Shown here piece by piece: positions 53,262-64,000 of a DNA stretch of 64,000 bases (positions are counted from its first letter, which is position 1; each line of letters begins with the position of its first letter). The notes under the pieces were generated by a model. The model saw only the letters and a program-made list of their open reading frames with translations. It searched no databases and was not told where the DNA came from. Position numbers and translations under genes: made by a program. This DNA comes from Chaetoceros tenuissimus (taxonomy: Eukaryota; Bacillariophyta; Thalassiosirophyceae; Chaetocerotales; Chaetocerotaceae). The DNA lies in NCBI GenBank assembly GCA_021927905.1, contig BLLK01000045.1, forward strand, positions 3,348,001 to 3,412,000, written 5' to 3'.

Positions 53262-55467
53262 TTAACGATAGTGGAAGAACCCATCCCTTACTCCACTTGG
53301 AGTAGACACTCTTCCATTACGGGAAGACAAGGATGTAGTACCCAAACTTACGCTTCTGGACACCAAAGAAGGCTTGGAAAGAGATGAGGATTTCATTGAT
53401 CGAACATGTGGAGAAGACTTGGTTCTCTTTCTATTTACAGAAACAGAGGAATCTGATGCTTTGCCACTAGAAGATGAACTACCTGACTTGCTGGTAGTAT
53501 TTACACTGAGAGTCTTTAGGCGATAGGACTTTCTCACTCCTTCTGATTTACTACGCCCTGAACTTCTCAATGACTTTGGTCTAGAAGATTTCAACCTCTT
53601 GTCGCTCTCTTCAGATGATTCACGAAAGTTGATGGTTCTACTTCTATTTTTACTACTCAATCTTGGTCTCAAAGGAACACGAGTGGTATTCTTCTCTTTT
53701 GTACCTTCTGTACTCTTTGTACTCTTCGTGGTTTCAGTGTATACACTAAAAGAGTTTTCATCAACGCTTTCCAGAGTACTACTAGTGTTGGAAGCCTTCG
53801 ACTTCATTCCCCACATGTCTTCACTCTCTTCTGAAAATAAATTACATCTAATTTGTGCATCATCGTTGCGATCGTTCACAAACTGAACTTCAGTATGCAA
53901 AGAAGAGAATGCCGATTCGTTGGCAGCACTTCCATATTCATAAGTACTTGCAGTGTAAGAGCTATCATCACTCACGATTCTTGCTCTTGATTGATGTTGA
54001 TCCTGATGCATAGGCCATGCATTTACTTGTTCAGGTTGACGAGGAGGAAGCACAACAGGATCCACCTGTTGTCCCTGTCGAATTGGACTTTGGTCCAACA
54101 AAGTAGTCTTTTTACCAAAAATAGATTTGAAAAATGCAGTGATTCCCTTGATGAGAAAGCATTCTTCATAGTCAATCTTATCCTCCTCCTTACTGGAAGA
54201 ATAGTATGGATCCATGTATTCATTATTTCTCGCAATTGTTTGTCCTTGCTGCCATTGCAAGAAAGCAGATGGAACATGTGATTGTTGGGCATGACCATTG
54301 TAATTCATGGCATTATGCATATAATGATGCGGATGATGAGAATAAATCGGTGGATATCCAATGGAAAAGTTTGGATGCATAGGATGAGGCATTCCATACA
54401 TGTTCATGTTTCCTTGAGCATCGTATGGATGAGGTACCGCCATGTTTGGCTGCTGAGGATAAAACATTTGATTCATATCAAAACGATCATTCTTTGGTGA
54501 TGGTTGATAGTCCTTTGAAATAGAAGTATCCGCAACACTACTTTGATCATGATCATTCAATCCTCGACTGGTAGACTTTGTATCTGTAAAAGTCGATCTA
54601 GTTGCAATAGATCCAGCATCCTCCTCATGAGTATCTGCTTTGTAACTTCCAACAGATTTGATATTACGAAGTCTTTTCTTCTTTTTACGACTCTTTTTCG
54701 CCGAACGTTTAACCTTTTTACGAGTCGACTCCATAGGTTTGTAATCTCCATCAATCAAAGTCATGGTATCACTCCCTTCACTGGTAGTAGATGCATTGGT
54801 TGGACTGATACCTGAAACAGTAGAAATCTCATCAGGATCAACTTTTGCAACAATAATCATTCCAGTTTTATCTTCAATCTTGGTTCTCTTTGGAGATTGT
54901 TTAAAGTTTTCCTCTGGAGGTTGCTGCTGTTTCAATAATCTGACAGGAGCAGATTGGATACTCTTTGTCCCCTTTTTACGTCTTCTCTTGTTCCTCAATG
55001 GTCTAGCTGCATTTTCCAAGTTATTGACAAATGCGATAGCTTCATGTTTGAAGATGGCAATAAATGGTCCTCTCGAAATGAGTCTTTTTGGGTCTACATC
55101 AGTAATGAGTTTGCTTTTGTAATATTCAAGTTTATGAATGTTGCAGTCTGTCGACTGAAGTAATTTCCATAGCTTTTGAGCTGGGACCCCTCCATTGGAG
55201 TTTGTCAGTTTTCCAAAGAGTGCATTCAGATGTGTTAATGTAACTGTATTAGTTGGGGAAGGAAAGGAACAAGTTAGAATCAGAAAAAGAACCTCTTGGC
55301 GATTGGAACAAAAAGGAACAACACATCCTAGAGCTGCCTAGAGAGAGAAAAAGATGTGTAAAACCTTTGACCCTCTTTGCACTCTTTTCAGCGAGTAAAA
55401 GCTTTTCTTTCCAGATGCGGTCTGCATTCATACTTGAACTTACGAGTATTGGTGGACTGAGACTCAT
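53262..55467 (-). CDS. Basic Ser/Lys-rich protein with unknown N-terminal domain
   Basis: Exons 55467-55365 and 55243-53262 (121-nt intron, donor GTTTTA weaker than usual, acceptor AATACAG) give 694 residues with exact frame continuity. The N-terminal ~120 residues look globular ('RIWKEKLLLAEKSAKRV', 'LNALFGKL', 'LWKLLQSTDC', 'KLEYYKSKLITDVDP', 'GPFIAIFKHEAIAFV'). The rest is disordered: a Lys/Arg nuclear-signal-like run ('RNKRRRKKG'), a Met/His/Pro-rich middle, and a Ser/Arg/Lys tail. I do not recognise the protein. If the short first exon is wrong, the coding frame still extends to at least 55243. Confidence 0.65.
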
Positions 55468-56037
55468 TCAGAAATGAAAAGTCAACAAGTGAATTTTGTT
55501 TGCCATGTGCCACTGGCGAATGAAACTCCACTTGATCAATCAAGTGATTATGATCTTGCATCTTTGATTCGCTTTTATGTAATTCAGTAATGAGTTTTTA
55601 TATTCTGAGCTTCTCAGTTAGTAACAAAGTTGTTGCGTTGAAAGAGGTTGCAAGTTGGAATTATGAAAGTAATGAATACACATACATTATGTGTTGTTGA
55701 AAAAGTGATGAATCGCTGAAGTGGACTTCATGTAATCGCCGAATGAGTCTTGCTAGCGGTCTTGCCGACTTTTACGAGACTAAACGAGTGTATTGACAAG
55801 AGTCACTGAAATAAATAGATTTAGCTTTTTTCTCTTTGCTTTCCTTTCTTTTCTTTTTCATATTGTTTTGTCTTTGACACCTCATCGTACGTACTAGATT
55901 ATTATAGCAAAAAAGAAGGGAAAGATTTTTTGGATCTTTTTCTTCATTCTTCTTCTATTTATTGATGACTATGGTACATTATGCATATTGTTTCAAACCA
56001 AATAGCAAAGGAGAATCATATTCCCACAACAGTAAAA
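55468..56037. other. Divergent promoter region
   Basis: It includes a pyrimidine-rich run ('ctttgctttcctttctttt', about 55838-55856) upstream of the MYND gene. No gene seen. Confidence 0.4.
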
Positions 56038-57405
56038 ATGAGCGACGACGACAAAAAGCTCTGCAGTGCATGCAATCAAAATCTCTCGAAAGAAAACTTT
56101 AGCAAAAAGCAATTTCAAGCCAAGTCGCAAAGAAGATGCAAAACATGTGTCGAACAAAATATAGAAATTTCTATCCAAAAAGTTACGCAAGACCTTTCCA
56201 AAGCGAAGATATCCTCCTGTTCTAAAAAGAAAAAGTCAAGAAATAAACCAGTCTATGCTGGTACAAAAGAGGGGGTATACAAATCATCGTCCGCCGGTCA
56301 AGAAGATTTTGTAGATAAATTCTCGTTCATAGCAGATGATTTATGTGCATATTGCGGAAAGGTGGAAGAAGAAGGTGGCGAAAAGTTATTGGCTTGTGAG
56401 GGCTGTAAGAATGTTTTGTATTGTTCACGTACTTGTCAAAAGAGTGCTCATCCTGAGCATAAACTTGTTTGTAAGAAATTCAAGGCTGATTACAAGGCTT
56501 ATAAAAAAGACCGAAAAGCTCGAATGGGAAGTATGAAGGACTTTTCTAATATTGAAGAACAATCGCAATATGGAGTTATTGGTTTTAATTGTAATGTATT
56601 CAACAATGGGAAAGCTTTCTATTATGTAACCTTCGGTGGTGAACTGAGAGGAAATGAACAGCCTGGACATTATTTCGCTTCTCCACAAGCGGAACAAGGA
56701 GTCAAGAATGTACTTGGAATTGCTTCATTTAAGCTGCTTACTCAGAATATGAGAATGTTCACTACGCAAGATCAAGGAGATCCTTTGAGATCTGAATACT
56801 TTTCAGACGTGAGTGAATTGAATCCTAGAGATCAGTTCTTATTTTCATGTGGAGTTCTGAATGACATTGATACAGCAAAGAATATACTTCCATACGTTCT
56901 TCATGATATTTCTATCTCTGACCTCAAGCCTGATGGATCTGTTCTAGATATCGGTGACATTACTGTTCGAGGGTATAGATTGAATGCTCTTGAATGGGCT
57001 TCGCGCAAAGGTAACTATGCCATTGCAGAATGGTTAGCTACGGATGAGCGTACCAAAGTCATGCTAACTCGCAAAGACAGTGCTCCAGTTGCATGGGCCT
57101 GCTATACTGGAAAAGTTGAACTTGCCAAGATGTTGGTGAAAAAAGGAGCAGATTCGAGAGCTACTACAGAGAAAGTTTGGAATTACAAACCACCTATGCA
57201 TTTGGCTGCAGAAAATGGCCATTTCCTTGCTCTCAAGTATTTGGTCGAAGAATGTGGTCATGATATCCATTCACTTGACGCTTTCGGAAAGGATATACGA
57301 GCGAGTATTCGTGTGAATAATAAAAGGTGGACCAAAGTTGCGGGATGTGTCGCGTGTGATGATTATGCCAAGAGCAAAGGTGTAGAAGGAGATTATATCA
57401 AGTAG
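56038..57405 (+). CDS. MYND zinc-finger and ankyrin-repeat protein
   Basis: 455 residues from the ATG at 56038 (an ATG at 55981 would add 19 residues with no domain). An N-terminal Cys group ('LCSACNQNL', 'FSKKQFQAKSQRRCKTC', residues 8-40) looks like a separate small zinc module. The MYND finger spans about 103-145: 'CAYCGK', 'CEGCKNVLYCSRTCQ', 'HPEHKLVC'. Ankyrin repeats are seen at about 315-420 ('NALEWASRKGNYAIAEWLA', 'VAWACYTGKVELAKMLVKKG', 'MHLAAENGHFLALKYLVEE'). MYND fingers bind proline-rich partners; this MYND-ankyrin layout is widespread in diatoms. A protein-interaction role is likely. Confidence 0.83.
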   Translation: MSDDDKKLCSACNQNLSKENFSKKQFQAKSQRRCKTCVEQNIEISIQKVTQDLSKAKISSCSKKKKSRNKPVYAGTKEGVYKSSSAGQEDFVDKFSFIADDLCAYCGKVEEEGGEKLLACEGCKNVLYCSRTCQKSAHPEHKLVCKKFKADYKAYKKDRKARMGSMKDFSNIEEQSQYGVIGFNCNVFNNGKAFYYVTFGGELRGNEQPGHYFASPQAEQGVKNVLGIASFKLLTQNMRMFTTQDQGDPLRSEYFSDVSELNPRDQFLFSCGVLNDIDTAKNILPYVLHDISISDLKPDGSVLDIGDITVRGYRLNALEWASRKGNYAIAEWLATDERTKVMLTRKDSAPVAWACYTGKVELAKMLVKKGADSRATTEKVWNYKPPMHLAAENGHFLALKYLVEECGHDIHSLDAFGKDIRASIRVNNKRWTKVAGCVACDDYAKSKGVEGDYIK

Positions 57406-58002
57406 AGAAACGAGGGCTATTAGGGGCACCCTTTAAAAGGTATAACAAAAGGGTTAGGGGGCTAGAAAATAGAAACCAATCAAGTAAGCTAAATAAATAC
57501 AGTAGCATTGGTTACTGTTGCAAGAGTACTACTAGGTAATGAAGCCAAATGAAATTATCTTCTTTGTTGTTGCTTCCTACTTGCGCTTGCCTCAGTTACT
57601 AGGTGCTTGCAGTGGTTGAGTAGAAAAACAAATAATTATTTTTTCAATATATATATATATATATATCAAATAAAAATAGAGAGAGTGCTGCTTTCATCGA
57701 ATATTTGAATACAATTGAATATACGACTTGTAAAATGGAAATTCGAATGACCGCCCACAATGACCGAAAAAACAATACAGCTGGGACGAAAAAGCCTCGC
57801 ACGATTCATCTCCTCACATTTTCATGCAAAAACAAGGGCTTCAAAAGCTCTGCAATGATAGAATCAATCTTGCATAATAGTATTCACTGCGTCTTCTTCA
57901 CATTAAAAATTCTACAAGAGAATCAATCTTGCATAAAAATACATTCGCTAAGTCTTCTTCACAAATAGATTCAGCCATAAATTCAAGTAATCCTGTATCA
58001 AT
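57406..58002. other. Intergenic with an imperfect tandem repeat
   Basis: 'agaatcaatcttgcata' occurs at about 57862 and 57919, each followed at about 35 nt by 'cttcttcaca', so a ~55-bp unit is doubled. An (AT)n run lies at about 57650-57666. No gene is supported. Confidence 0.55.
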
Positions 58003-59672
58003 ATGTTGTTTCCAAGCACTACACTTCTTGTTGTTTCTACATTTCTCATCGGTTCCTCTGATGCAATGAATGTAATTGTCATGCAACCCGATGACTTGGA
58101 ATACTTTAATGCTTGGACGCCTCCCCCAAACGTTCGTTCCGTTACAGTTGAATTTCCATCCGTAGGTCTTCCAAACATTGAAAGATTAAGAAAGGATGGA
58201 TTGCAAATGATGAATGCATACACAGCATCACCCAAATGTGGAACATCAAGATATTCCACCATTACTGGTAAATATCCATCACGATCAAGATCTTCTCAAA
58301 GAATTGCAAGCAGAGAGAATGCCTATGTTTCACGCGTTACCATTCCTACTACGAAAATGCAGAATCAAGATTGTTCTACTGATAACTTGGCTGCGACTTT
58401 TCAAAGAAATAATTTCGCAACTGCAATGCTTGGAAAATGGCATTTATCTAGATTCAATAACAATCAGTACACTTATTCCAATGCGGTAGCAACTGTACAG
58501 AATTGTGGATTTGATGTAGTGGATGGATTGTATATTGAAAATCTTGCTGCAAATGAAAATGAATTCAATAACTACAGCGATGGAACTTTTTCGCATAATA
58601 TGGAATGGATCACTTACGAAGCTGTGAAGTTCATCAATGATCAAGCAAGTAAAGTAAGTTGCGATGATATTCGCACTATTTTGATTTTTTGCGACTATAT
58701 ACTCACATATTGAACTTTACTTAGAGCAAGGACTTCTTCATGTATTTCAATCCAACAGTTCCTCATGGATCCAACGACATTGAAATGGCCTTGACTCAAT
58801 TCAATTGCACTGATACTGCAAATGGTTCTCTTGACTTTGAACCAATTGTTCCAGGAATGATGGGAACTCATACAACTTGCGAAAGCTATCGCAAGTCTAT
58901 TTTTGAGCGCGCCGAGTCTGCAGACGATTATGGACCTATCTGGCTCGATGATGGTGTCGGTGGGCTCATCAAGGCATTGGAAGACAACAATATTCTAGAT
59001 GATACACTCTTTCTCTTCCAGATTGATCATGGAATGACTACCAAAGGTGCACTCTACGAAGGTGGAAATAAAATCCCTCAGTTCATTCACTATCCCTCCA
59101 AGATTGTAGGAGGTAGTACTTCGAACGCCCTTGTTTCGACTATTGACATCGCCCCTACAATTTATGACTTTGCCGGAATCACTCTCGATTATGATTTAGA
59201 TGGAATATCTTGGAAAGGAGTCATTGAGAATGCAAACAATGAAGAAGATTTCTTCAAAAATGAGAGATGTTTATTCTTTGAAATGGAACAAGACCGAGCA
59301 GTTCGATGCGGATGTTGGAAATATTTGAAGATTAATGATATCACTTCATCATCCACTACGATTACTCGAGGTAATCAATTTGGTCTTTCAAATCTAGAAC
59401 ACAATGCATTTGATTTGTGCGATGGCATAGATGAGTACATCGCTGACGATGGGAATAATCGAGAAGCAATTGCTGCGAACTTGTATGAGGATAGTAATAG
59501 ATTTACTAGTGCAGTAAGTAGCCTGACACTTTCTATGATTTCTCCATTGTCTTGAATCTCACGTGCTTCTTTCTAGCTAAAACAACAATTTGAAGATGCA
59601 ATGACTTGCCATTTGGAACGCACTACACATGATGCAATCAATCAATTTGCTTCATGCGGTCCTCAAATGTAG
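58003..59672 (+). CDS. Secreted sulfatase
   Basis: Three exons, 58003-58653, 58725-59513 and 59577-59672, give 511 residues (introns of 71 and 63 nt). A signal peptide (about 1-21) is followed by the metal-binding strand 'NVIVMQPDDLEYF'. The sulfatase signature is 'CGTSRYSTITGKYPSRS' with Cys79 as the residue that would become formylglycine; the third position is Thr where most members have Pro or Ala. Later motifs fit: 'MLGKWHLS', 'PTVPHG', 'LFLFQIDHGMTTKGALYEGG' and 'STIDIAPTIYDFAG'. It probably removes sulfate esters from extracellular polysaccharides or scavenged organics. Confidence 0.87.
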
Positions 59673-59874
59673 AATGAAGGGAGACATGAGAATGTATTTG
59701 AAGACAGCCATCATGCGATATGTTGAAGCTTCTACCTAATAGATAAAGTAAATAGAAATATTTTCCGAAAACAATATTTCACGTGATCTTCTATTATATC
59801 ATACTGAACTACCAAATCCCTGTTTCAACTGCTGCCTTCCCCACTGAGAACGATGTTTTCCGTGTGGTGCGGAA

Positions 59875-61609
59875 CTCGAGCAATACTACCTATAAATTTC
59901 AACACAATAAACTAAAACCAAAACCATGTCTAAACGTAAAGAATCAAAAACAATGGAAGGCAAGGACGAGAATCAACACCTAGATAGCGTTGCTACCCAG
60001 CACGGCATCATCTCGCTCTCTACGCTATCTAATTTACCTAGTGACTACTTCCAAGAAGCAAACGGAGGTACCGCCGAACAAGAACCAGGGTCTGCATCTA
60101 CATCCAGTAGCAGTACAAAGCACCAAATAACGTCTTCGCTCAGTCGAGGCAATAGTTCTGATAAAAGAAGAAAACTAATCTCTCATAGACTCGTCTCTCT
60201 TTATGAATCATCTGGTTCCTCCTCTGATAACTCAAACTCTGCCGAGAAGATAGAGGACGACAGTTCAAATAGCTTCGGCCCGATCTCGGGCTCGGGGAGA
60301 GCCGGGTCTTCGTGTTCGACCAACTCTTCTTCTTATGCTGCTCCCTCCTCTGAAGACTATTCTACTTATCGAGATTACTCAGATGCCAATGAAGCTGAGT
60401 TTGGTATGCACTCGAATACATCGGGGTAAGTTCTTGGTGCCTTTATATGACTCATGTGAACATGACATGTGGTACTTTCATATGTTATGTTGTTTTTTCT
60501 TGCTTTTCTGAGAGAGCCTTTTGACTCACCACACCTACTCTCTTTCCTTGAACAGATCGCTCTCCTTTCCTGCCAAGCTCTATCGTATGCTAGAACAGAT
60601 TGAAAAGAATGAAGGAGCTATATGTCAAAACCTGCAAGATGTGAAATACATCATATCATGGCAACCGCATGGCAGATGCTTCAAGGTTCACGATATCAAG
60701 GCTTTCGAGAACGAAGTCTTGCCTCATTTCTTCCCACAGCAACGCAAGTACGCCAGCTTTCGGAGGCAACTCAGTATCTATGGCTTCAAAAGACTGCTCA
60801 AGACTGGATCTGATCAAAATGGATACTATCATGAGATGTTCTTAAGAGGCAAGTCTTACCTTTGTCGCTTGATACCTCGAGTAGTCAAGAAGCAAAATGC
60901 TTTTGATAACAGCAACTTGCAAGATGAACCTGACTTTTTAAAAATGAAGCCAATGCCTCCTTTGCTTGGTACTAGAGTCAACAGTAGTAGCATGCAAGCG
61001 ACCTTCTCGGAGACATCTTCCCTTGGAATGATGCAAGCCGATCAAGAACGTAGACCTGTCCCAAAAGCAAGTATATTGGATAGTCTCTTGAATGCTTACC
61101 ACCAAAGTCAAGAGTTACTCTTGAATTTACTTGCTTCTTCGCAATCTTCCAATGGAGGAGTAGCAGATACGACCGTGCAAGAACTTCTCAAAGCTGCCAT
61201 GGGACAACAGCAAAATCAATTAGGTCTGGCCAATAATCCCCAACACTTTCCTCTACCATCCTTGCAAGTTCCTCAAAATGTGAACCTTGCAAATAATATG
61301 AATGGTATGAATAATGGCTTCTCACCACTTGCACTCACGCAAAATAATCTCAACATGATGAACAACATTAATAATATGGCTTCATTGCAAATGCAAGCTG
61401 GTGACATGACTGGTAGCCGACGACTGAGTGATACGTTACTCAATCAAACACTCGCTGGCTATGGAAGTATGTTACAACAGTCTAATGCCAACTTTGATCC
61501 AAACAATGCTTGAATATACTTGACAGTAGCAGTAGTGGGAACCAAAACTCGTCCAATACAAGGGGGAATGGCCGAAATGATACATGTTATGAAGCATAAA
61601 CATTCATTT
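59875..61609 (+). repeat. HSF segmental duplication, copy 2
   Basis: A direct copy of 43311-45037. The introns (43856-43985 and 60426-60555) differ by one base by eye. The Ser-rich part of exon 1 is strongly different. Confidence 0.9.
59926..61513 (+). CDS. Heat shock factor, copy 2
   Basis: Exons 59926-60425 and 60556-61513 give 485 residues. The DNA-binding domain is identical to that of copy 1 by eye, and the Asn/Gln-rich remainder differs at about eight positions. Exon 1 is near-identical for its first ~75 codons, then diverges fully over ~60 codons, then matches again at 'SDANEAEFGMHSNTSG'. Near the end 'gatccaaacaatgc' replaces 'gaaaataatagc', shifting the frame by two bases, so it ends 'DPNNA' 33 residues earlier than copy 1. 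TATAAA at 59891-59896 lies 35 bp before the ATG; copy 1 has CATAAA there. Confidence 0.9.
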
Positions 61610-62042
61610 ATATACCTAATTTCGTAAAGCATCATCATAGTCCAATGACGATACTTCAGTCCCATCTTTCACTCTTTTTCTTTTCTTCCCTTCTTCTTTT
61701 GTCCAAAACCCTATTGGTTATGTGTTGTTGGTTAGTTACAGCTTGAAGTGGCTTTATTCATTAGTGTAGTTGTTGAAAAACTAGTTTTTTTGGTTTTTTT
61801 TTAGAAATTTTTGTGCGAGCTGTGAGAGGGGTCGGCTAAAAACCTGTGAGGGTGGCTGCGGTTAAAATAAATCGGTAATACCTAGCTTCGAATTGATAGA
61901 ATAGGTTACAATACCCAGCAACACTTCGAACACAACAGAGCAAAAGCAAAAAGCAACGATCTACTGCAATTGAAATAGAACTGGATATTGAATGCAATAG
62001 CAACTCTCCTATTCTTTTAGAAACAAATAGTAACCTCTAAAA
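61514..62042. other. HSF 3' remnant and SEC13 promoter region
   Basis: The first ~95 bp still match the former coding tail and 3' end of HSF copy 1. The rest is unique DNA up to the SEC13 start. Confidence 0.5.
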
Positions 62043-63478
62043 ATGACAACACCAGCAACAGCAGATCCTGCAGCTTCAAATAGTAAGGGACCAATTTACA
62101 TTGATACACAGCATGATGATATGATTCACGATGCACAGATGGATTACTATGGAACCAAACTTGCAACCAGTTCTTCAGGTAAGACTGTAAAAGAAGATAT
62201 TGACATGGGTAATATAGCGAGAGGGTCAGATGTTAGAATAGAAAGTCCTTGTATTTTTTGAAAAAAAATGAAAATTGAAAGGAATTGCTTCCTTGGTGCC
62301 GACGAGATTAAGAGTTCTTTCACTCGCTACCCTTTAAAAAGAGAGAAACAAAAGAGCACTATAGAAGAGCCGATCTACAGATGGAACTAGAAAATCGATT
62401 AGGAAATTTGAAAATTTGAAGGAAAGGTAGAAAATTTGGAAAGGTCGCACGACTTGACTGCATAGAAGACGAACAAAGAATGCTGCGAACTTATCGTATT
62501 CCGTGGACTTTCGTAGCCTTGGAAAAGAAATGAAGATTATGGAAGCAAGCTTCTATGCAAACGATTTGAATTTGATGCTATCTATCAACTTTCTATCTCC
62601 CCTTTCTGTATTCACTCGTCTAACTTCTTTTCTCAATCAAAACAGACCGCACCGTCAAAATTTACGATGTCAATGGAGAAACCTACACTCATACCGCTAC
62701 TCTTCAAGGGCATACTGGACCAGTATGGTCCATCTCATGGTCACACCCAACATACGGAGGAATACTCTCTTCTGCATCCTTTGACGGATCCATCATGATT
62801 CATCGAGAGTCCAGACCGAGAGAATGGACATTGCTCTGTCATAAAAAGTCTCTTCATGAATCTTCGGTCAATGCTACCCAATTTGCTCCACACAATTATG
62901 GACTCATTTTGGCAAATGCTAGTTCGGATGGACGTGTCAGTGTATTATCTCATCAAATGGATGATTCATGGAGTTGTGAATACATCAATGATAATTCACT
63001 CGGAGTCAATTCACTAAGTTTTGCACCATTTGGAGCGTATGCGAGTGAAGAATCCAAAGAGTCGCAAAGTATGTACCTTGTGACTGCTGGATGTGATAAT
63101 CAGATTCGATTCTGGAGCAAGAGTGATTCTGATGCAAAGTGGACTTTGGATTCTTCGCCGATTGATACTTCTTCCGTTCAACATAGTGATTGGGTGAGAG
63201 ATGTTGCTTGGTGCCCTTGTATCTTGCCAAATATTAACATTGTAGCGAGTTGTAGTGAAGATCGTACTGTTATTATCTGGACGCAAAAGGGTGGAATGGG
63301 ACAAGAGTGGAAGCCTTTCTTGTTGAAAACTTTTGAAGAGCCTGTTTGGAGAGTGAGTTGGAGTGTGACTGGTAATATTCTTGCAGTAAGCAGTGGGGAT
63401 AACTCTGTCAGTCTATGGAAACAAACTGTTGATGGAAAATGGGTACAGGTTCAGTCCATGGAGGAGGGAAAGGAGTAA
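62043..63478 (+). CDS. SEC13: SEC13, COPII and nuclear-pore WD40 protein
   Basis: Exons 62043-62178 and 62646-63478 with a 467-nt intron give 322 residues. '[20 protein letters not shown]' joined to 'DRTVKIYDV' across the splice is almost the same as the first blade of animal and yeast SEC13. Further blades follow ('[20 protein letters not shown]', '[11 protein letters not shown]', '[12 protein letters not shown]', '[19 protein letters not shown]'). SEC13 pairs with SEC31 in the COPII coat at ER exit sites and with Nup145C-type proteins in the nuclear pore. The intron is four to six times longer than most others here. Confidence 0.93.
62179..62645 (+). other. Long intron of SEC13
   Basis: GTAAGA...AACAG. 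It contains no repeat array. I looked for box C/D or H/ACA snoRNA features and found none convincing. Confidence 0.6.
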
Positions 63479-63602
63479 ATCTTAGGTAGAGACTTGACAA
63501 AATATAATAAAGATATATTTATTCAATACTCCAACGAATTAGATGGCTTACATTGCATACACTATCTTGTACTTCAACGGAGTCAGCGAAATGTGTCGAC
63601 AT

Positions 63603-64000
63603 TCAATTACTTCTCATTAGATGATTGATTATTTCTTCTTCAGACACTCCAAGAAACCATGCTCTTGCCTCGACGATTTGTTGTGCCTTTCTTTCCATTT
63701 GAATTCTTGTTTCATGCTGGCGAATTTCGATCTTGCATTTTTCCAGCTCCTCAACCACTTTTTGTTTGTCCTCAATAGATGTTAAATACATCAACACTAA
63801 CAATTGAATAGCTTTGAAGCATAGATAGTATTCCTCCTCTAGGGTCTTGAGACTATGAATATTATCAATATACCAAGACCTAGAAGTGAATACTTGTTGC
63901 TGGAAGTGCTCATTTCTATTCTTGAATATCCCATCAATGTTAGCTTCCAATTGTTGAAATATTTCCATGAGCTGGTCATCTTGCTCTTCTCGCTTCGTGA
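63603..64000 (-). CDS. Unidentified coiled-coil protein, C-terminal part
   Basis: The frame is open from the right window edge to the stop at 63603, at least 131 codons. The ATG at 63968 is unlikely to be the start, since the frame continues upstream ('KREEQDDQL'). The visible part is helical: 'EEEYYLCFKAIQLLVLMYL', 'DKQKVVEELEKCKIEIRQHE', then 'WFLGVSEEEIINHLM'. Function not recognised. Confidence 0.5.
   Translation of the reverse strand, partial: TKREEQDDQLMEIFQQLEANIDGIFKNRNEHFQQQVFTSRSWYIDNIHSLKTLEEEYYLCFKAIQLLVLMYLTSIEDKQKVVEELEKCKIEIRQHETRIQMERKAQQIVEARAWFLGVSEEEIINHLMRSN

Overview
The window reads as nuclear DNA of a centric diatom. Coding is dense and on both strands. Introns are few and mostly short (about 70-130 nt, GT-AG). 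Several proteins begin with a signal peptide followed by an AF/SAF-type plastid-entry motif (class-3 lipase-like protein, coiled-coil protein, possible fibrillin). There are heat-shock-factor genes of diatom type, Lys/Ser-rich silaffin-like tracts in secreted proteins, and a BspA-type LRR protein of a family I recall from Chaetoceros. The genus is an inference; 'diatom' is well supported. I see no tRNA, rRNA, CRISPR array or complete transposon.

Layout. 1-1.9 kb: Ctf4/WDHD1 replication factor, running off the left edge. 2-8 kb: two seven-helix receptor genes, alternating with three decayed copies of a small secreted/anchored protein gene on the opposite strand. 8.4-10 kb: class-3 lipase-like gene lacking the nucleophile Ser. 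10.4-16.6 kb: five paralogues of a secreted Cys-rich family on the minus strand, one interrupted by a single in-frame stop, with an unrelated small gene between them. 17-22 kb: plastid-directed coiled-coil protein and a SHAQKYF-like Myb. 22.4-28 kb: small acidic protein, secreted alpha/beta hydrolase, secreted beta-propeller and BspA-like LRR protein. 28-35 kb: ENT nucleoside transporter, lipid-anchored ankyrin/armadillo protein, and a secreted LRR protein built from five near-identical 141-bp units. 36.4-41.7 kb: XRN1 exoribonuclease, with a 591-bp intron made of a 67-bp minisatellite whose units themselves look like mini-introns. 43-61.6 kb: two HSF genes inside a 1.73-kb direct duplication. 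Between them lie an F-box/Tubby protein, a plastid fibrillin-like gene carrying a frame-breaking 8-bp duplication, a RING protein, an unknown basic protein, a MYND/ankyrin protein and a sulfatase. 62-64 kb: SEC13 and the 3' end of an unidentified gene.

There is no operon-like logic. Housekeeping genes (Ctf4, XRN1, SEC13, ENT) sit among lineage-specific secreted and receptor families that are duplicating, exchanging sequence and decaying. Exon joins below were read by eye from GT-AG boundaries and frame continuity; no transcript or database search was available.
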